NCBI RefSeq assembly: GCF_000834635.1
Contig: NZ_JXQV01000011.1
Span: 124,001 to 188,000, forward strand
Direction of reading: 5' to 3'
From: Agrobacterium tumefaciens
Lineage (GTDB): Bacteria; Pseudomonadota; Alphaproteobacteria; Rhizobiales; Rhizobiaceae
DNA: 64,000 nt
In this document: one piece after another, positions 1 to 6,742 of the stretch
Numbering within the stretch: position 1 is the stretch's first letter
How the letters are laid out: every line of letters starts with the position of its first letter
The notes under the pieces: generated by a model
Told to the model about the DNA's origin: nothing
Database searches by the model: none
The model's input: only the letters and a program-made list of their open reading frames with translations
Made by a program: the position numbers and the translations under genes

Positions 1-656
1 ACTTCAAGAACTCCGTCATTCCGGTGAAGGACCAGAACGGCATCACCATTCTTGACCGCGATGAGCATATGCGTCCCGGTACGGATATGCAGACGCTTGC
101 CTCGCTCAACGCATCCTTCCAGATGCCGGGCGAAATGGGTGGCTTCGAGGCTGTCGGCATCATGGCGCACCCGGAAGTCGAACGCATCACCTATGTCCAC
201 CATGCGGGCAATTCCTCCGGCATCGTAGATGGTGCAGCAGCTGTTCTGGTCGGCTCCAAGGCGGGCGGCGAGAGCATGGGGCTGAAGCCCCGCGCGCGCA
301 TCCGCTCCTTCGCCAATATCGGCTCCGACCCGGCGCTGATGCTGACCGGCCCCGTCGATGTTACCGAAAAGCTTCTGGCCAAGACCGGCATGTCGATTGC
401 CGATATCGACCTCTTCGAACTCAACGAAGCTTTCGCCGCCGTGGTGCTGCGCTACCTTCAGGCCTTCGATATCAGCCACGACAAGATGAACGTGAACGGC
501 GGTGCCATCGCCATGGGTCACCCGCTGGGTGCCACCGGCGCGATGATCCTCGGCACGGTTCTGGATGAGCTGGAACGCCGAGATCTCAACACCGCACTGG
601 TCACGCTCTGCATCGGTGCGGGCATGGGCACGGCAACGGTTATCGAGCGGGTTTGA
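1..656 (+). CDS. fadA: Acetyl-CoA acyltransferase (thiolase), 3' part
   Basis: This is the C-terminal part of a thiolase, the enzyme that cleaves 3-ketoacyl-CoA to acetyl-CoA and a shortened acyl-CoA in beta-oxidation. The 5' end lies before the window and the frame is open from base 3. Visible family signatures are LNEAFAAVV, the active-site histidine in GHPLGATGA, and the C-terminal catalytic cysteine in LCIGAGMG a few residues before the end. The gene is followed by a small membrane protein and then fadB, all on the same strand with short gaps, so they probably form one fatty-acid oxidation operon. The family is clear; the substrate chain length is not. Confidence 0.93.
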   Translation, partial: FKNSVIPVKDQNGITILDRDEHMRPGTDMQTLASLNASFQMPGEMGGFEAVGIMAHPEVERITYVHHAGNSSGIVDGAAAVLVGSKAGGESMGLKPRARIRSFANIGSDPALMLTGPVDVTEKLLAKTGMSIADIDLFELNEAFAAVVLRYLQAFDISHDKMNVNGGAIAMGHPLGATGAMILGTVLDELERRDLNTALVTLCIGAGMGTATVIERV

Positions 657-670
657 TTGGAGCGACGAGC

Positions 671-871
671 ATGGCGGCGCATTCGAACGAGACCAAGCGG
701 CATTTCCAGACGAGGCAACTCGAAAAGGATATGGCCGATGCTGCGCAAGCGGTAGGTCGCGTTACGCCCGCCGAAAGCCACGCACGGATGAAAGCAGAAG
801 GACGAGGACTGATCATCGTTCTCGCTCTGCTTGTCATTCTGCTTTGCTACCTGCTCGGCGTCTTCGGCTAG
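671..871 (+). CDS. Small single-pass membrane protein between fadA and fadB
   Basis: A 66-residue protein with a polar, charged N-terminal two thirds (basic and Gln/Glu-rich) and one C-terminal hydrophobic segment of about 20 residues ([20 protein letters not shown]). This predicts a tail-anchored inner-membrane protein with its N-terminus in the cytoplasm. I chose the ATG at 671, which has GGAG about nine bases upstream; an in-frame TTG at 653 overlapping the fadA stop is possible. Its place inside the fad operon suggests co-expression with beta-oxidation, but I recognise no family and assign no function. Confidence 0.6.
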   Translation: MAAHSNETKRHFQTRQLEKDMADAAQAVGRVTPAESHARMKAEGRGLIIVLALLVILLCYLLGVFG

Positions 872-901
872 CACAGAAATTCAGGGAAGAGGAATCCCCA
901 T

Positions 902-3118
902 ATGAGCACCTATACCAATTTCACCCTTGAGACCGATGCAGACGGCATTGCTCTCGTCACCTGGGATATGCCGGAAAAATCCATGAACGTCTTCACAGCC
1001 CAGGTGCTGGAAGAGTTGGACGCCGTCATCGACGCCACGGTGGCGGATGCTGCCGTCAAGGGCGTAGTTTTCACATCAGGCAAAGCCACGTTCTCAGGCG
1101 GCGCGGACCTGTCGATGATCAAGTCCATGTTCTCCTTTTACCATGAGGAGAAGGAAAAGAACCCGGATGAAGCCGCCAAGAAGCTGTTTGATCTCGTCGG
1201 CAAGATGAACTGGCTTTACCGCAAGCTGGAAACCAACGGCAAGCCATGGGTTTCGGCCATCAACGGCACCTGCATGGGTGGCGCGCTGGAACTGTCGCTG
1301 GCCTGCCATGGCCGTGTGGTTTCCAATGCCAAGAGCGTCAAGCTGGCGCTGCCGGAAATCAAGGTCGGCATTTTCCCCGGTGCCGGTGGCACGCAGCGCG
1401 TCTCGCGCCTGACTGATGCGCAATCAGCACTTCAGATGATGACGACAGGCCAGTCGCTGACACCAAGCCGCGCCAAGGCCATGAACCTCGTCCATCAGGT
1501 GGTGGAGCCGGATCAGTTGATCCCCGCTGCCAAGCAGATGATCAAGGACGGCTTGAAGCCCGTTGCCCCGTGGGATGAGAAGGGCTTCAAGGCCCCCGGT
1601 GGCGGCATCTGGACACCCGCCGCCGCCCAGCTCTGGCCCGCAGCCCCTGCCATTCTGCGCCGCGAAAGCGCTGGCAACTACCCGGCAGCACTCGCCATTC
1701 TCAAATGCGTCTATGAAGGCCTGCAATTGCCCTTCGATACGGCGCTGAAGGTCGAGCAGCGTTATTTCACGGAAATCCTTCGCTCGAAGGAAGCCTTTGC
1801 GATGATCCGCTCGCTGTTCATCTCCATGCAGGAGCTGGGCAAGGGCGCTCGCCGCCCCGCCGGTCAGCCAAAGAGTGATCTCAGCCACGTGGGCGTTGTC
1901 GGTGCCGGTTTCATGGGCGCGTCCATTGCCTATGTCACAGCCGTTGCCGGTCTGGATGTCACGCTCATCGACCGCGATGACGAAGCAGCCGCCAAGGGCA
2001 AGACGACCTGCGAAGGTCTGGTGAAGGATAGCGTCACCAAGGGCCGCATGACGCAGGAAGAGGGTGCCGCCATCCTCGCCCGCATCACGCCAAGCGCCGA
2101 TTATGCCTCGCTCAAAACCGCAAACCTTGTCATCGAAGCTGTGTTTGAAGACCGCGACGTGAAGAAGGGCGTTATCGAAGCGGTTGAGGCCGTTCTGCCG
2201 GAAGGCGCGATCTTCGCCTCCAACACGTCAACCCTGCCCATCACCGGACTTGCGGAGAACTCCAAGCGCCCGAACGATGTCATCGGCATCCACTTCTTCT
2301 CGCCAGTCGAGAAGATGATGCTGACGGAAGTCATCCTCGGCAAGGAAACCGGAGACAAGGCACTGGCCGTCGCGCTGGATTATGTCGCCAAGATCAAGAA
2401 GACGCCGATAGTCGTCAATGATACGCGCGGCTTCTTCGTCAATCGCTGCGTGCTGCGTTACATGGCTGAAAGCTATGAAATGCTGATCGAAGGCGTGCCC
2501 GCCGCCATGATCGAGAATGCCGCGAAATTCGCCGGCATGCCGGTTGGCCCTCTGGCCCTCAACGACGAGGTTGCCATCGATCTGTCCTACAAGATCCTCA
2601 AAGCCACCGTTGCCGATCTGGGCGACAAGGCGGTCGATGTCAGGCATATGGAGCTGGTCAAGAAGATGGTCGAAGGCGAGGGCCGCTTTGGCCGCAAGAA
2701 CGCCAAGGGCTTCTATGACTATCCGGTAAAGCCTGCCAAGAAGTCTCTCTGGTCCGGCCTTAAAGACCTCTATGCGCAGAAGAAGCCTGAGGATGTGGAC
2801 ATGGAGGTGCTAAAACAGCGTTTCCTCGTCACCATCGCGCTGGAAGCAGCCCGCACCGTTGAAGAGGGTATCGTCACCGATCCCCGCGAAGCCGATGTTG
2901 GCTCCATCCTGGGCTTCGGCTTTGCGCCTTACACGGGCGGTGCTCTCTCCTATATAGATGGCATGGGCGTAAAGACCTTCGTGGCGCTGGCAGAGAAACT
3001 GTCGCAGACCTATGGCGCGCACTTCAAGCCAACCCCGCTGCTTCAGGACATGGCTGCCAAGGGCGAAACCTTCTATGGCCGCTTCGACCCCTATGGACAG
3101 GCTGCGCGAGCCGCATAA
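902..3118 (+). CDS. fadB: Fatty acid oxidation complex alpha subunit (enoyl-CoA hydratase / 3-hydroxyacyl-CoA dehydrogenase)
   Basis: A 738-residue bifunctional enzyme, the usual size for FadB/FadJ. The N-terminal crotonase domain (about residues 10-220) has the oxyanion-hole region and both expected catalytic glutamates, E130 in ALELSLACH and E152 in LPEIKVG. The NAD-binding dehydrogenase domain starts near residue 328 with the GxGxxG motif GAGFMG (334-339). H464 in GIHFFSPVEK is the catalytic histidine. C-terminal 3-hydroxyacyl-CoA dehydrogenase domains follow to the end. Together with FadA it performs the last three steps of each beta-oxidation round. A purine-rich GAAGAGGA precedes the ATG. 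A strong terminator follows the gene and ends the operon. FadB versus FadJ cannot be decided here. Confidence 0.95.
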   Translation: MSTYTNFTLETDADGIALVTWDMPEKSMNVFTAQVLEELDAVIDATVADAAVKGVVFTSGKATFSGGADLSMIKSMFSFYHEEKEKNPDEAAKKLFDLVGKMNWLYRKLETNGKPWVSAINGTCMGGALELSLACHGRVVSNAKSVKLALPEIKVGIFPGAGGTQRVSRLTDAQSALQMMTTGQSLTPSRAKAMNLVHQVVEPDQLIPAAKQMIKDGLKPVAPWDEKGFKAPGGGIWTPAAAQLWPAAPAILRRESAGNYPAALAILKCVYEGLQLPFDTALKVEQRYFTEILRSKEAFAMIRSLFISMQELGKGARRPAGQPKSDLSHVGVVGAGFMGASIAYVTAVAGLDVTLIDRDDEAAAKGKTTCEGLVKDSVTKGRMTQEEGAAILARITPSADYASLKTANLVIEAVFEDRDVKKGVIEAVEAVLPEGAIFASNTSTLPITGLAENSKRPNDVIGIHFFSPVEKMMLTEVILGKETGDKALAVALDYVAKIKKTPIVVNDTRGFFVNRCVLRYMAESYEMLIEGVPAAMIENAAKFAGMPVGPLALNDEVAIDLSYKILKATVADLGDKAVDVRHMELVKKMVEGEGRFGRKNAKGFYDYPVKPAKKSLWSGLKDLYAQKKPEDVDMEVLKQRFLVTIALEAARTVEEGIVTDPREADVGSILGFGFAPYTGGALSYIDGMGVKTFVALAEKLSQTYGAHFKPTPLLQDMAAKGETFYGRFDPYGQAARAA

Positions 3119-3142
3119 TGCCGAACTGATACTGCAAATCGA

Positions 3143-3170
3143 CAGGCCCTCCGGGGCCTGTTTTTGTTTT
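3143..3170 (+). terminator. Rho-independent terminator after fadB
   Basis: A perfect 7-bp stem CAGGCCC/GGGCCTG (3143-3149 with 3154-3160) closes a TCCG tetraloop and is followed directly by TTTTTGTTTT. It lies 25 bases after the fadB stop codon. Confidence 0.85.
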
Positions 3171-3390
3171 CAGATGCACGATGCTGTATCGAGGCCCGCC
3201 ATTGATGGCTATCAACAGAAATGCGTGATCGATATTCCCGTTAATCTCATTAACCGCGCTAATGTTATTATTGATTACTTCGTATTATTCAATTTCCAGA
3301 CAATAAAATTGCACTTATATCGGAATTAAAGGCGAATAATGCAGCCATTGCTGCGCCAGAAGTCGCGCCCTGATCCCGGAGGATTTATCC

Positions 3391-3882
3391 ATGAAAAGAC
3401 TACTGTTTGCTGCTGCCATCGCTCTCGCCCCCTTCTTTGCCCAGGCTGAAACGCTGAAGTTTCCAAGTGATTCGCCCATCGCATCGGTGAAAATTCCCGA
3501 TGACTGGGGCCCGAAAGAAACCGAAACCGGCATCGACGCCACATCTCCTGATACCGCCATCTATTTCTCCATCGATGTCGCCAGCGACAAAAGCATGGAT
3601 AAGGTCATCGAAGATGCCATCAAATTCCTCGTCGACAATGGCGTGGAGATTGATGCGAAAAGCCAGAGCGATTCCGGCGATGTCGAAATCAACGGCATGA
3701 CGTTTGGAAGCATCGAATTCGACGGCGTCGATGCAGATGGCCCGGTGGAAGTGTCCCTTGGCTTCGCCTCGCCGAAAGAAGGCAAGATGCTTGTCGTGAC
3801 CTATTGGGGCACGAAAGCCACGCAGGACGCCCACAGCAAGACACTGGTGAGCATTCTGCAGTCTCTCAAGCCGGTCAAATAA
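3391..3882 (+). CDS. Predicted secreted periplasmic protein, function unknown
   Basis: A 163-residue protein with a typical Sec signal peptide: MKR, then a hydrophobic core, then a likely cleavage site after FAQA near residue 20. The mature part is acidic, with many Asp/Ser-rich turns and alternating hydrophobic residues, suggesting a compact beta-rich domain. No catalytic motif, lipobox or cysteine pair is evident. The start at 3391 has GGAGG about ten bases upstream (CCCGGAGGATT). It is transcribed alone between the fadB terminator and the next gene. I do not recognise the family. Confidence 0.75.
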   Translation: MKRLLFAAAIALAPFFAQAETLKFPSDSPIASVKIPDDWGPKETETGIDATSPDTAIYFSIDVASDKSMDKVIEDAIKFLVDNGVEIDAKSQSDSGDVEINGMTFGSIEFDGVDADGPVEVSLGFASPKEGKMLVVTYWGTKATQDAHSKTLVSILQSLKPVK

Positions 3883-4046
3883 CAATCACCATTGCAGCGC
3901 CCTCATCATCTCGGGCGCTGCAGTGCCTGTCTTGCGCCCTGTCACCACCACCTGCGTGCATCCTTTTGCGTCTTCCCGCGTTTGCGAGATATCCCCGATC
4001 TGCCTGCACCCATCGCAGCCAGACGCGCATATGAGAGGAATACGAC

Positions 4047-4445
4047 ATGAGGGCGCCGATCCGTTCGCATGGCTTTGACAAGCCGTCAGACCTTGAAGAT
4101 GAACTTTCCCGACTGGATGATGACGCAGGCGCGACAAGAGAGAGCGCCAGCACAGGTGCAAGAGCGTCTGGACTGTCCTCCTCTGATGTGTCCCTGCATG
4201 AGCAGATCAACGACATCCGTCGCGAGATGGCAGCCATCCGAAGCGATGTCGAACAGTTGCAGGCTGCGGCGTCCAGTAAGAGCGGTGCGTCCGGTCACGG
4301 CTCTGAAGTTTCCACTTGGCTCCCTATCGTCCGTTCCGTTGCCATCACATCACTGGCAGGCCGTATCTTCGCATCCTCGCCCATCATGGCGCTGCTGGTT
4401 GCAGCAGTTCCCTTCGCGCTTGGCCTGTCGGCTGGCTCGAAGTAG
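4047..4445 (+). CDS. Hypothetical protein with coiled coil and C-terminal membrane segment
   Basis: A 132-residue protein. The first half is polar and acidic (Asp/Ser/Ala rich). Residues of about 50-75 (HEQINDIRREMAAIRSDVEQ) look like a short coiled coil. The C-terminal 45 residues contain one or two hydrophobic stretches (ASSPIMALLVAAVPFALGL) that probably anchor it in the inner membrane. GAGAGG lies about nine bases before the ATG. It is separated from the previous gene by about 165 bases. The architecture (soluble coiled coil plus C-terminal anchor) resembles small envelope proteins of rhizobia, but no family is recognised. Confidence 0.65.
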   Translation: MRAPIRSHGFDKPSDLEDELSRLDDDAGATRESASTGARASGLSSSDVSLHEQINDIRREMAAIRSDVEQLQAAASSKSGASGHGSEVSTWLPIVRSVAITSLAGRIFASSPIMALLVAAVPFALGLSAGSK

Positions 4446-4745
4446 GTTTTTTGAGTGCGGCCCGCTCAATGCGGGCCGCCATCTCCACGGTCATCAGGAC
4501 CTAACCGAAAAAAATCATTGAAAATCAATGATCTCTCCAAAAAACGCAAAAAATCTCAAAAAAATCTCCGCAACTTTCTCAATGTCGCTGAAGCAGAGCG
4601 CACAATCTGCCTCGCATCGTCGCCAAAATGTGTTCGCGAGACATGGCGGGCCGACGGGGCTGGGACCGGGTTGTCTGCCTGTAACGTGCGGACAGGCAAC
4701 AGGGTCTCAAAGGCGGAACGCCCGGCTATCCCTGAAGGAGGCCGG

Positions 4746-4901
4746 ATGTTCCATTCCAATGGGCCACTCAAGTGGCGCGCAACCCCCGTGGTTCAAACGA
4801 TCGGGGCAGGGTGCGCTTCTTTGGTGGTAGCGAATGACTGGAACGACGGGAAAAGCGATTTTCCCGGATATATGAGGCCACGCGGATGCGCACGCCATTG
4901 A
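4746..4901 (+). CDS. Possible 51-residue small protein
   Basis: A short frame with a near-perfect ribosome binding site (AAGGAGG at 4735-4741, four bases before the ATG, which is rather close). The product would have a hydrophobic middle (TPVVQTIGAGCASLVVAN) and a basic C-terminus. Its 3' end overlaps the 12-bp hairpin at 4879, which argues against it or makes it a leader-type reading frame. The only support is the Shine-Dalgarno sequence, so this is a weak call. Confidence 0.2.
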   Translation: MFHSNGPLKWRATPVVQTIGAGCASLVVANDWNDGKSDFPGYMRPRGCARH

Positions 4902-4930
4902 AACCATACCAGAGATCCCGCATCCGCGTG
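4879..4930. repeat. Perfect 12-bp inverted repeat (hairpin)
   Basis: CACGCGGATGCG at 4879-4890 is exactly complementary to CGCATCCGCGTG at 4919-4930, with a 28-base loop. It lies just upstream of a second perfect stem. The pair suggests a folded RNA rather than chance. Confidence 0.55.
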
Positions 4931-4952
4931 TCGTCTCAGGGCTCAGCATAAC

Positions 4953-5005
4953 CGCCAACCACGCGCGCCCGCGCCGCGTGGTTGGCGAAGCTTGCGCATT
5001 TTTTT
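4953..5005 (+). terminator. Strong hairpin followed by T7, candidate terminator of a noncoding RNA
   Basis: A perfect 13-bp stem (4953-4965 with 4975-4987, starting CGCCAACC) encloses a nine-base loop. Eleven bases after the stem comes a run of seven T. The gap between stem and T-run is longer than in a textbook terminator. With the preceding 12-bp stem it would close a transcript coming from the left. Confidence 0.45.
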
Positions 5006-5216
5006 CAGAAGCAAATCGTTTTCACCGCAGGAAGAACACCCAAAGCCCACGACTCCAAGCCTTTCCCACGTCATCCACAGGGACCGCCAAAAAACTGTCA
5101 AAAAAGTTCACAGAGGCGCTTGCCATGGCCGAACAATATGTTAAAACCCGCTCACTTCCGGGGCAGCAAGCTTCCCCGGCGCAGACCAAAGCGAAGGTTC
5201 ACCTAGAGCCTCTAGT

Positions 5217-5292
5217 GCCCGAATAGCTCAGTTGGTAGAGCAGCGGATTGAAAATCCGCGTGTCGGTGGTTCAAATCCGCCTTCGGGCACCA
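5217..5292 (+). tRNA. tRNA-Phe (anticodon GAA)
   Basis: A 76-base cloverleaf with CCA encoded. The acceptor stem GCCCGAA pairs with TTCGGGC. The D arm is GCTCAGTTGGTAGAGC. The anticodon stem GCGGA/TCCGC closes a loop TTGAAAA with anticodon GAA. The variable loop is GTGTC and the T arm contains GGTTCAAATCC. The discriminator A is followed by CCA at 5290-5292. Accessory DNA begins soon after its 3' end, as is common at tRNA genes. Confidence 0.97.
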
Positions 5293-5418
5293 TTCATACC
5301 TCTTTATATGGTTTGGTGTTCTTTTCTGCTCTGTGGTCTTAGCATTGTTACGTCTGGGCACCCTTTAGGTGATCTCTCGACGTTTGGTGTTTTCCTTCTG
5401 TTCGCTCCAGTTCTGAAA

Positions 5419-5559
5419 TCAGCAATTGCCTTGCAAAGCCTCGGTTTTTTGACCGAGCACATCGGCAATCGCCAAATAGGCTTTGCCCATCTCACGAAGT
5501 ATGGTCGTGTCTGTATGACGGAGCCCCTCGCTTAAAACAGGAAGGATAGCACGCAAGAT
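5419..5559 (-). pseudogene. Fragment of a minus-strand reading frame, family unknown
   Basis: On the minus strand an open segment of about 46 codons reads as a plausible protein C-terminus (contains LRHTDTTILREMGKAYLAI, then ADVLGQKTEALQG) and ends in TGA. It is cut at its 5' side by a stop exactly where the IS3-like remnant begins. It has no start with a ribosome binding site, so it looks like the broken end of a larger gene. I do not recognise the family. Confidence 0.3.
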
Positions 5560-5693
5560 CTACCGGGCCAGGGACGATGGAAAGCGTGGACGTGTTCGAT
5601 TGCATCGAGCGCCTCCGCAACCCGCAACGCCAGCTTTAGACACTGGGCTATCTCAGCCCGATGCGATTTGGAAACAAGGTAGGATTAGCTTAA
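5552..5693 (+). pseudogene. Remnant of an IS3-family transposase C-terminus
   Basis: Conceptual translation gives KIYRARDDGK, then after a one-base frame change VDVFDCIERLRNPQRQL, a TAG stop, and TLGYLSPMRFGNKVGLA before TAA. This matches the well-known C-terminal signature of IS3-type OrfB transposases (YRTRDEA...DVFDYIERFYNPRRRHSTLGYLSP). The in-frame stop, the frameshift and the loss of everything upstream show a dead relic. It marks past insertion activity just downstream of tRNA-Phe, at the left edge of the accessory islet. Confidence 0.7.
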
Positions 5694-5739
5694 CTCGATG
5701 CCCAAAAAACCGGCTGCAGGCCACAGAATATGCTCCAGT

Positions 5740-6738
5740 CTAATGCTGGAGCGCCAATTTCGATAACTCGTCTGTCCATGCACCCTTGTACGATTCAACC
5801 TTGGTGGTACCGCTGCTGTTTCCAGCCAATACGGCTATTGTTCGTGTAAACGATTCTGGGTTGAGCGCGCCTGAAGATCCGTCAGTTAATTGTGCAATCT
5901 GTCGCATCATGCGTGCCTGGCTTTCATGGTCTCCCGCTTTTGACGTGTCGATTTTCGATATCAGTTTCCCGACCTCTGCAGCGTTAGCTTCAGCATATCG
6001 CCATCCTTTCATGGAAGCGCGCACGAATCTCACCATCACATCTCTGAAATGGGGGTCAGCTAAGCGACGCTCATCCACGTACAACCCGTCCTCGAGTAGC
6101 GAAATTCCTTGGTCTTCATATTTGAACGTGACCAAGTCCTCGGCAGCAACGCCCGCATCAATGATTTGCCAGTATTCGTTGTAGGTCATAGTCGAAATGC
6201 AAGCCGCCTGGCCTTTAAGAAGAGGCTCCACACTGAATTGTTGCTCCAACACCTTGACGCCACTAGGGCTGCCATCCGTCTTGAGGCCTAGGCGGTTCAT
6301 CCACGAAAAGAACGGGTATTCGTTCCCGTAGAACCAAACCCCCAACGTCTTTCCGGGAAAGTCCTCCGGCGTGAAGACGCCGGCGGACTTCAGACAGGTA
6401 AGCATCAACCCCGAGTAAGCGAACGGCTGAGCAATGTTGACCAGCTGAGCTCCCTTTTCACGCTCAGCCAATGTTGTTGACATCCATTCAACAACGACAT
6501 CTGCTTTTCCGGTTTTCACTGCTTCAATGGGAGAAATTCCTGGTCCGCCGGGCACAATAGAAACGTCCAATGCCTCTTCAGCATAAAACCCTTTCTCTTT
6601 TGCAACGAGGTAGCCTGCGAACTGAGCCTGAACCACCCATTTCAGCTGTAATGTCACTTTGTCGGTGGCCAGTGCAGCGGTGGGCGGGAGGAAGATAACA
6701 GCCGTTGCAGCGAGGACGATCTTCAGCATCTTCATCAT
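5740..6738 (-). CDS. NMT1/THI5-like ABC-type substrate-binding protein
   Basis: A periplasmic solute-binding protein of the NitT/TauT/thiamine-precursor (NMT1/THI5) type, 332 residues from the ATG at 6738. The signal peptide is MMKMLKIVLAATAVIF followed by LPPTAALA. The mature start (KVTLQLKWVVQAQFAGYLVA) and the KGFYAEE and GKADVVV regions are typical. The open frame extends upstream inside the receptor gene, but the signal peptide fixes the start five bases after that gene's stop. No permease or ATPase gene lies nearby. The protein follows a chemoreceptor in the same operon, so it may deliver its ligand to the receptor rather than to a transporter. That role is inference; the ligand is unknown. 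Confidence 0.85.
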   Translation of the reverse strand: MMKMLKIVLAATAVIFLPPTAALATDKVTLQLKWVVQAQFAGYLVAKEKGFYAEEALDVSIVPGGPGISPIEAVKTGKADVVVEWMSTTLAEREKGAQLVNIAQPFAYSGLMLTCLKSAGVFTPEDFPGKTLGVWFYGNEYPFFSWMNRLGLKTDGSPSGVKVLEQQFSVEPLLKGQAACISTMTYNEYWQIIDAGVAAEDLVTFKYEDQGISLLEDGLYVDERRLADPHFRDVMVRFVRASMKGWRYAEANAAEVGKLISKIDTSKAGDHESQARMMRQIAQLTDGSSGALNPESFTRTIAVLAGNSSGTTKVESYKGAWTDELSKLALQH

Positions 6739-6742
6739 ATTG

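Larger units (their letters stand above)
4446..5216. other. 770-base region before tRNA-Phe without a convincing protein gene
   Basis: No long frame here has good coding character. The region starts with a 9-bp inverted repeat (4457-4465 with 4471-4479) that has no downstream T-run, then an A-rich stretch (4509-4565) with a small ATCATTG/CAATGAT hairpin. From 4600 to 5005 there are several stem-forming segments: 4670-4677 with 4693-4700, a perfect 12-bp stem at 4879/4919, and a perfect 13-bp stem at 4953/4975 followed by a T-run. This fits a structured noncoding RNA gene. I looked for motifs of RNase P RNA, SRP RNA and tmRNA and did not find them. Confidence 0.4.

Noticed and set aside
4457-4479. 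Hairpin after the gene ending at 4445 as a terminator
   Set aside because: The 9-bp stem is good, but the T-run lies before it, not after it.
5248-5535. 95-codon plus-strand frame
   Set aside because: It starts inside tRNA-Phe and has no coding character.
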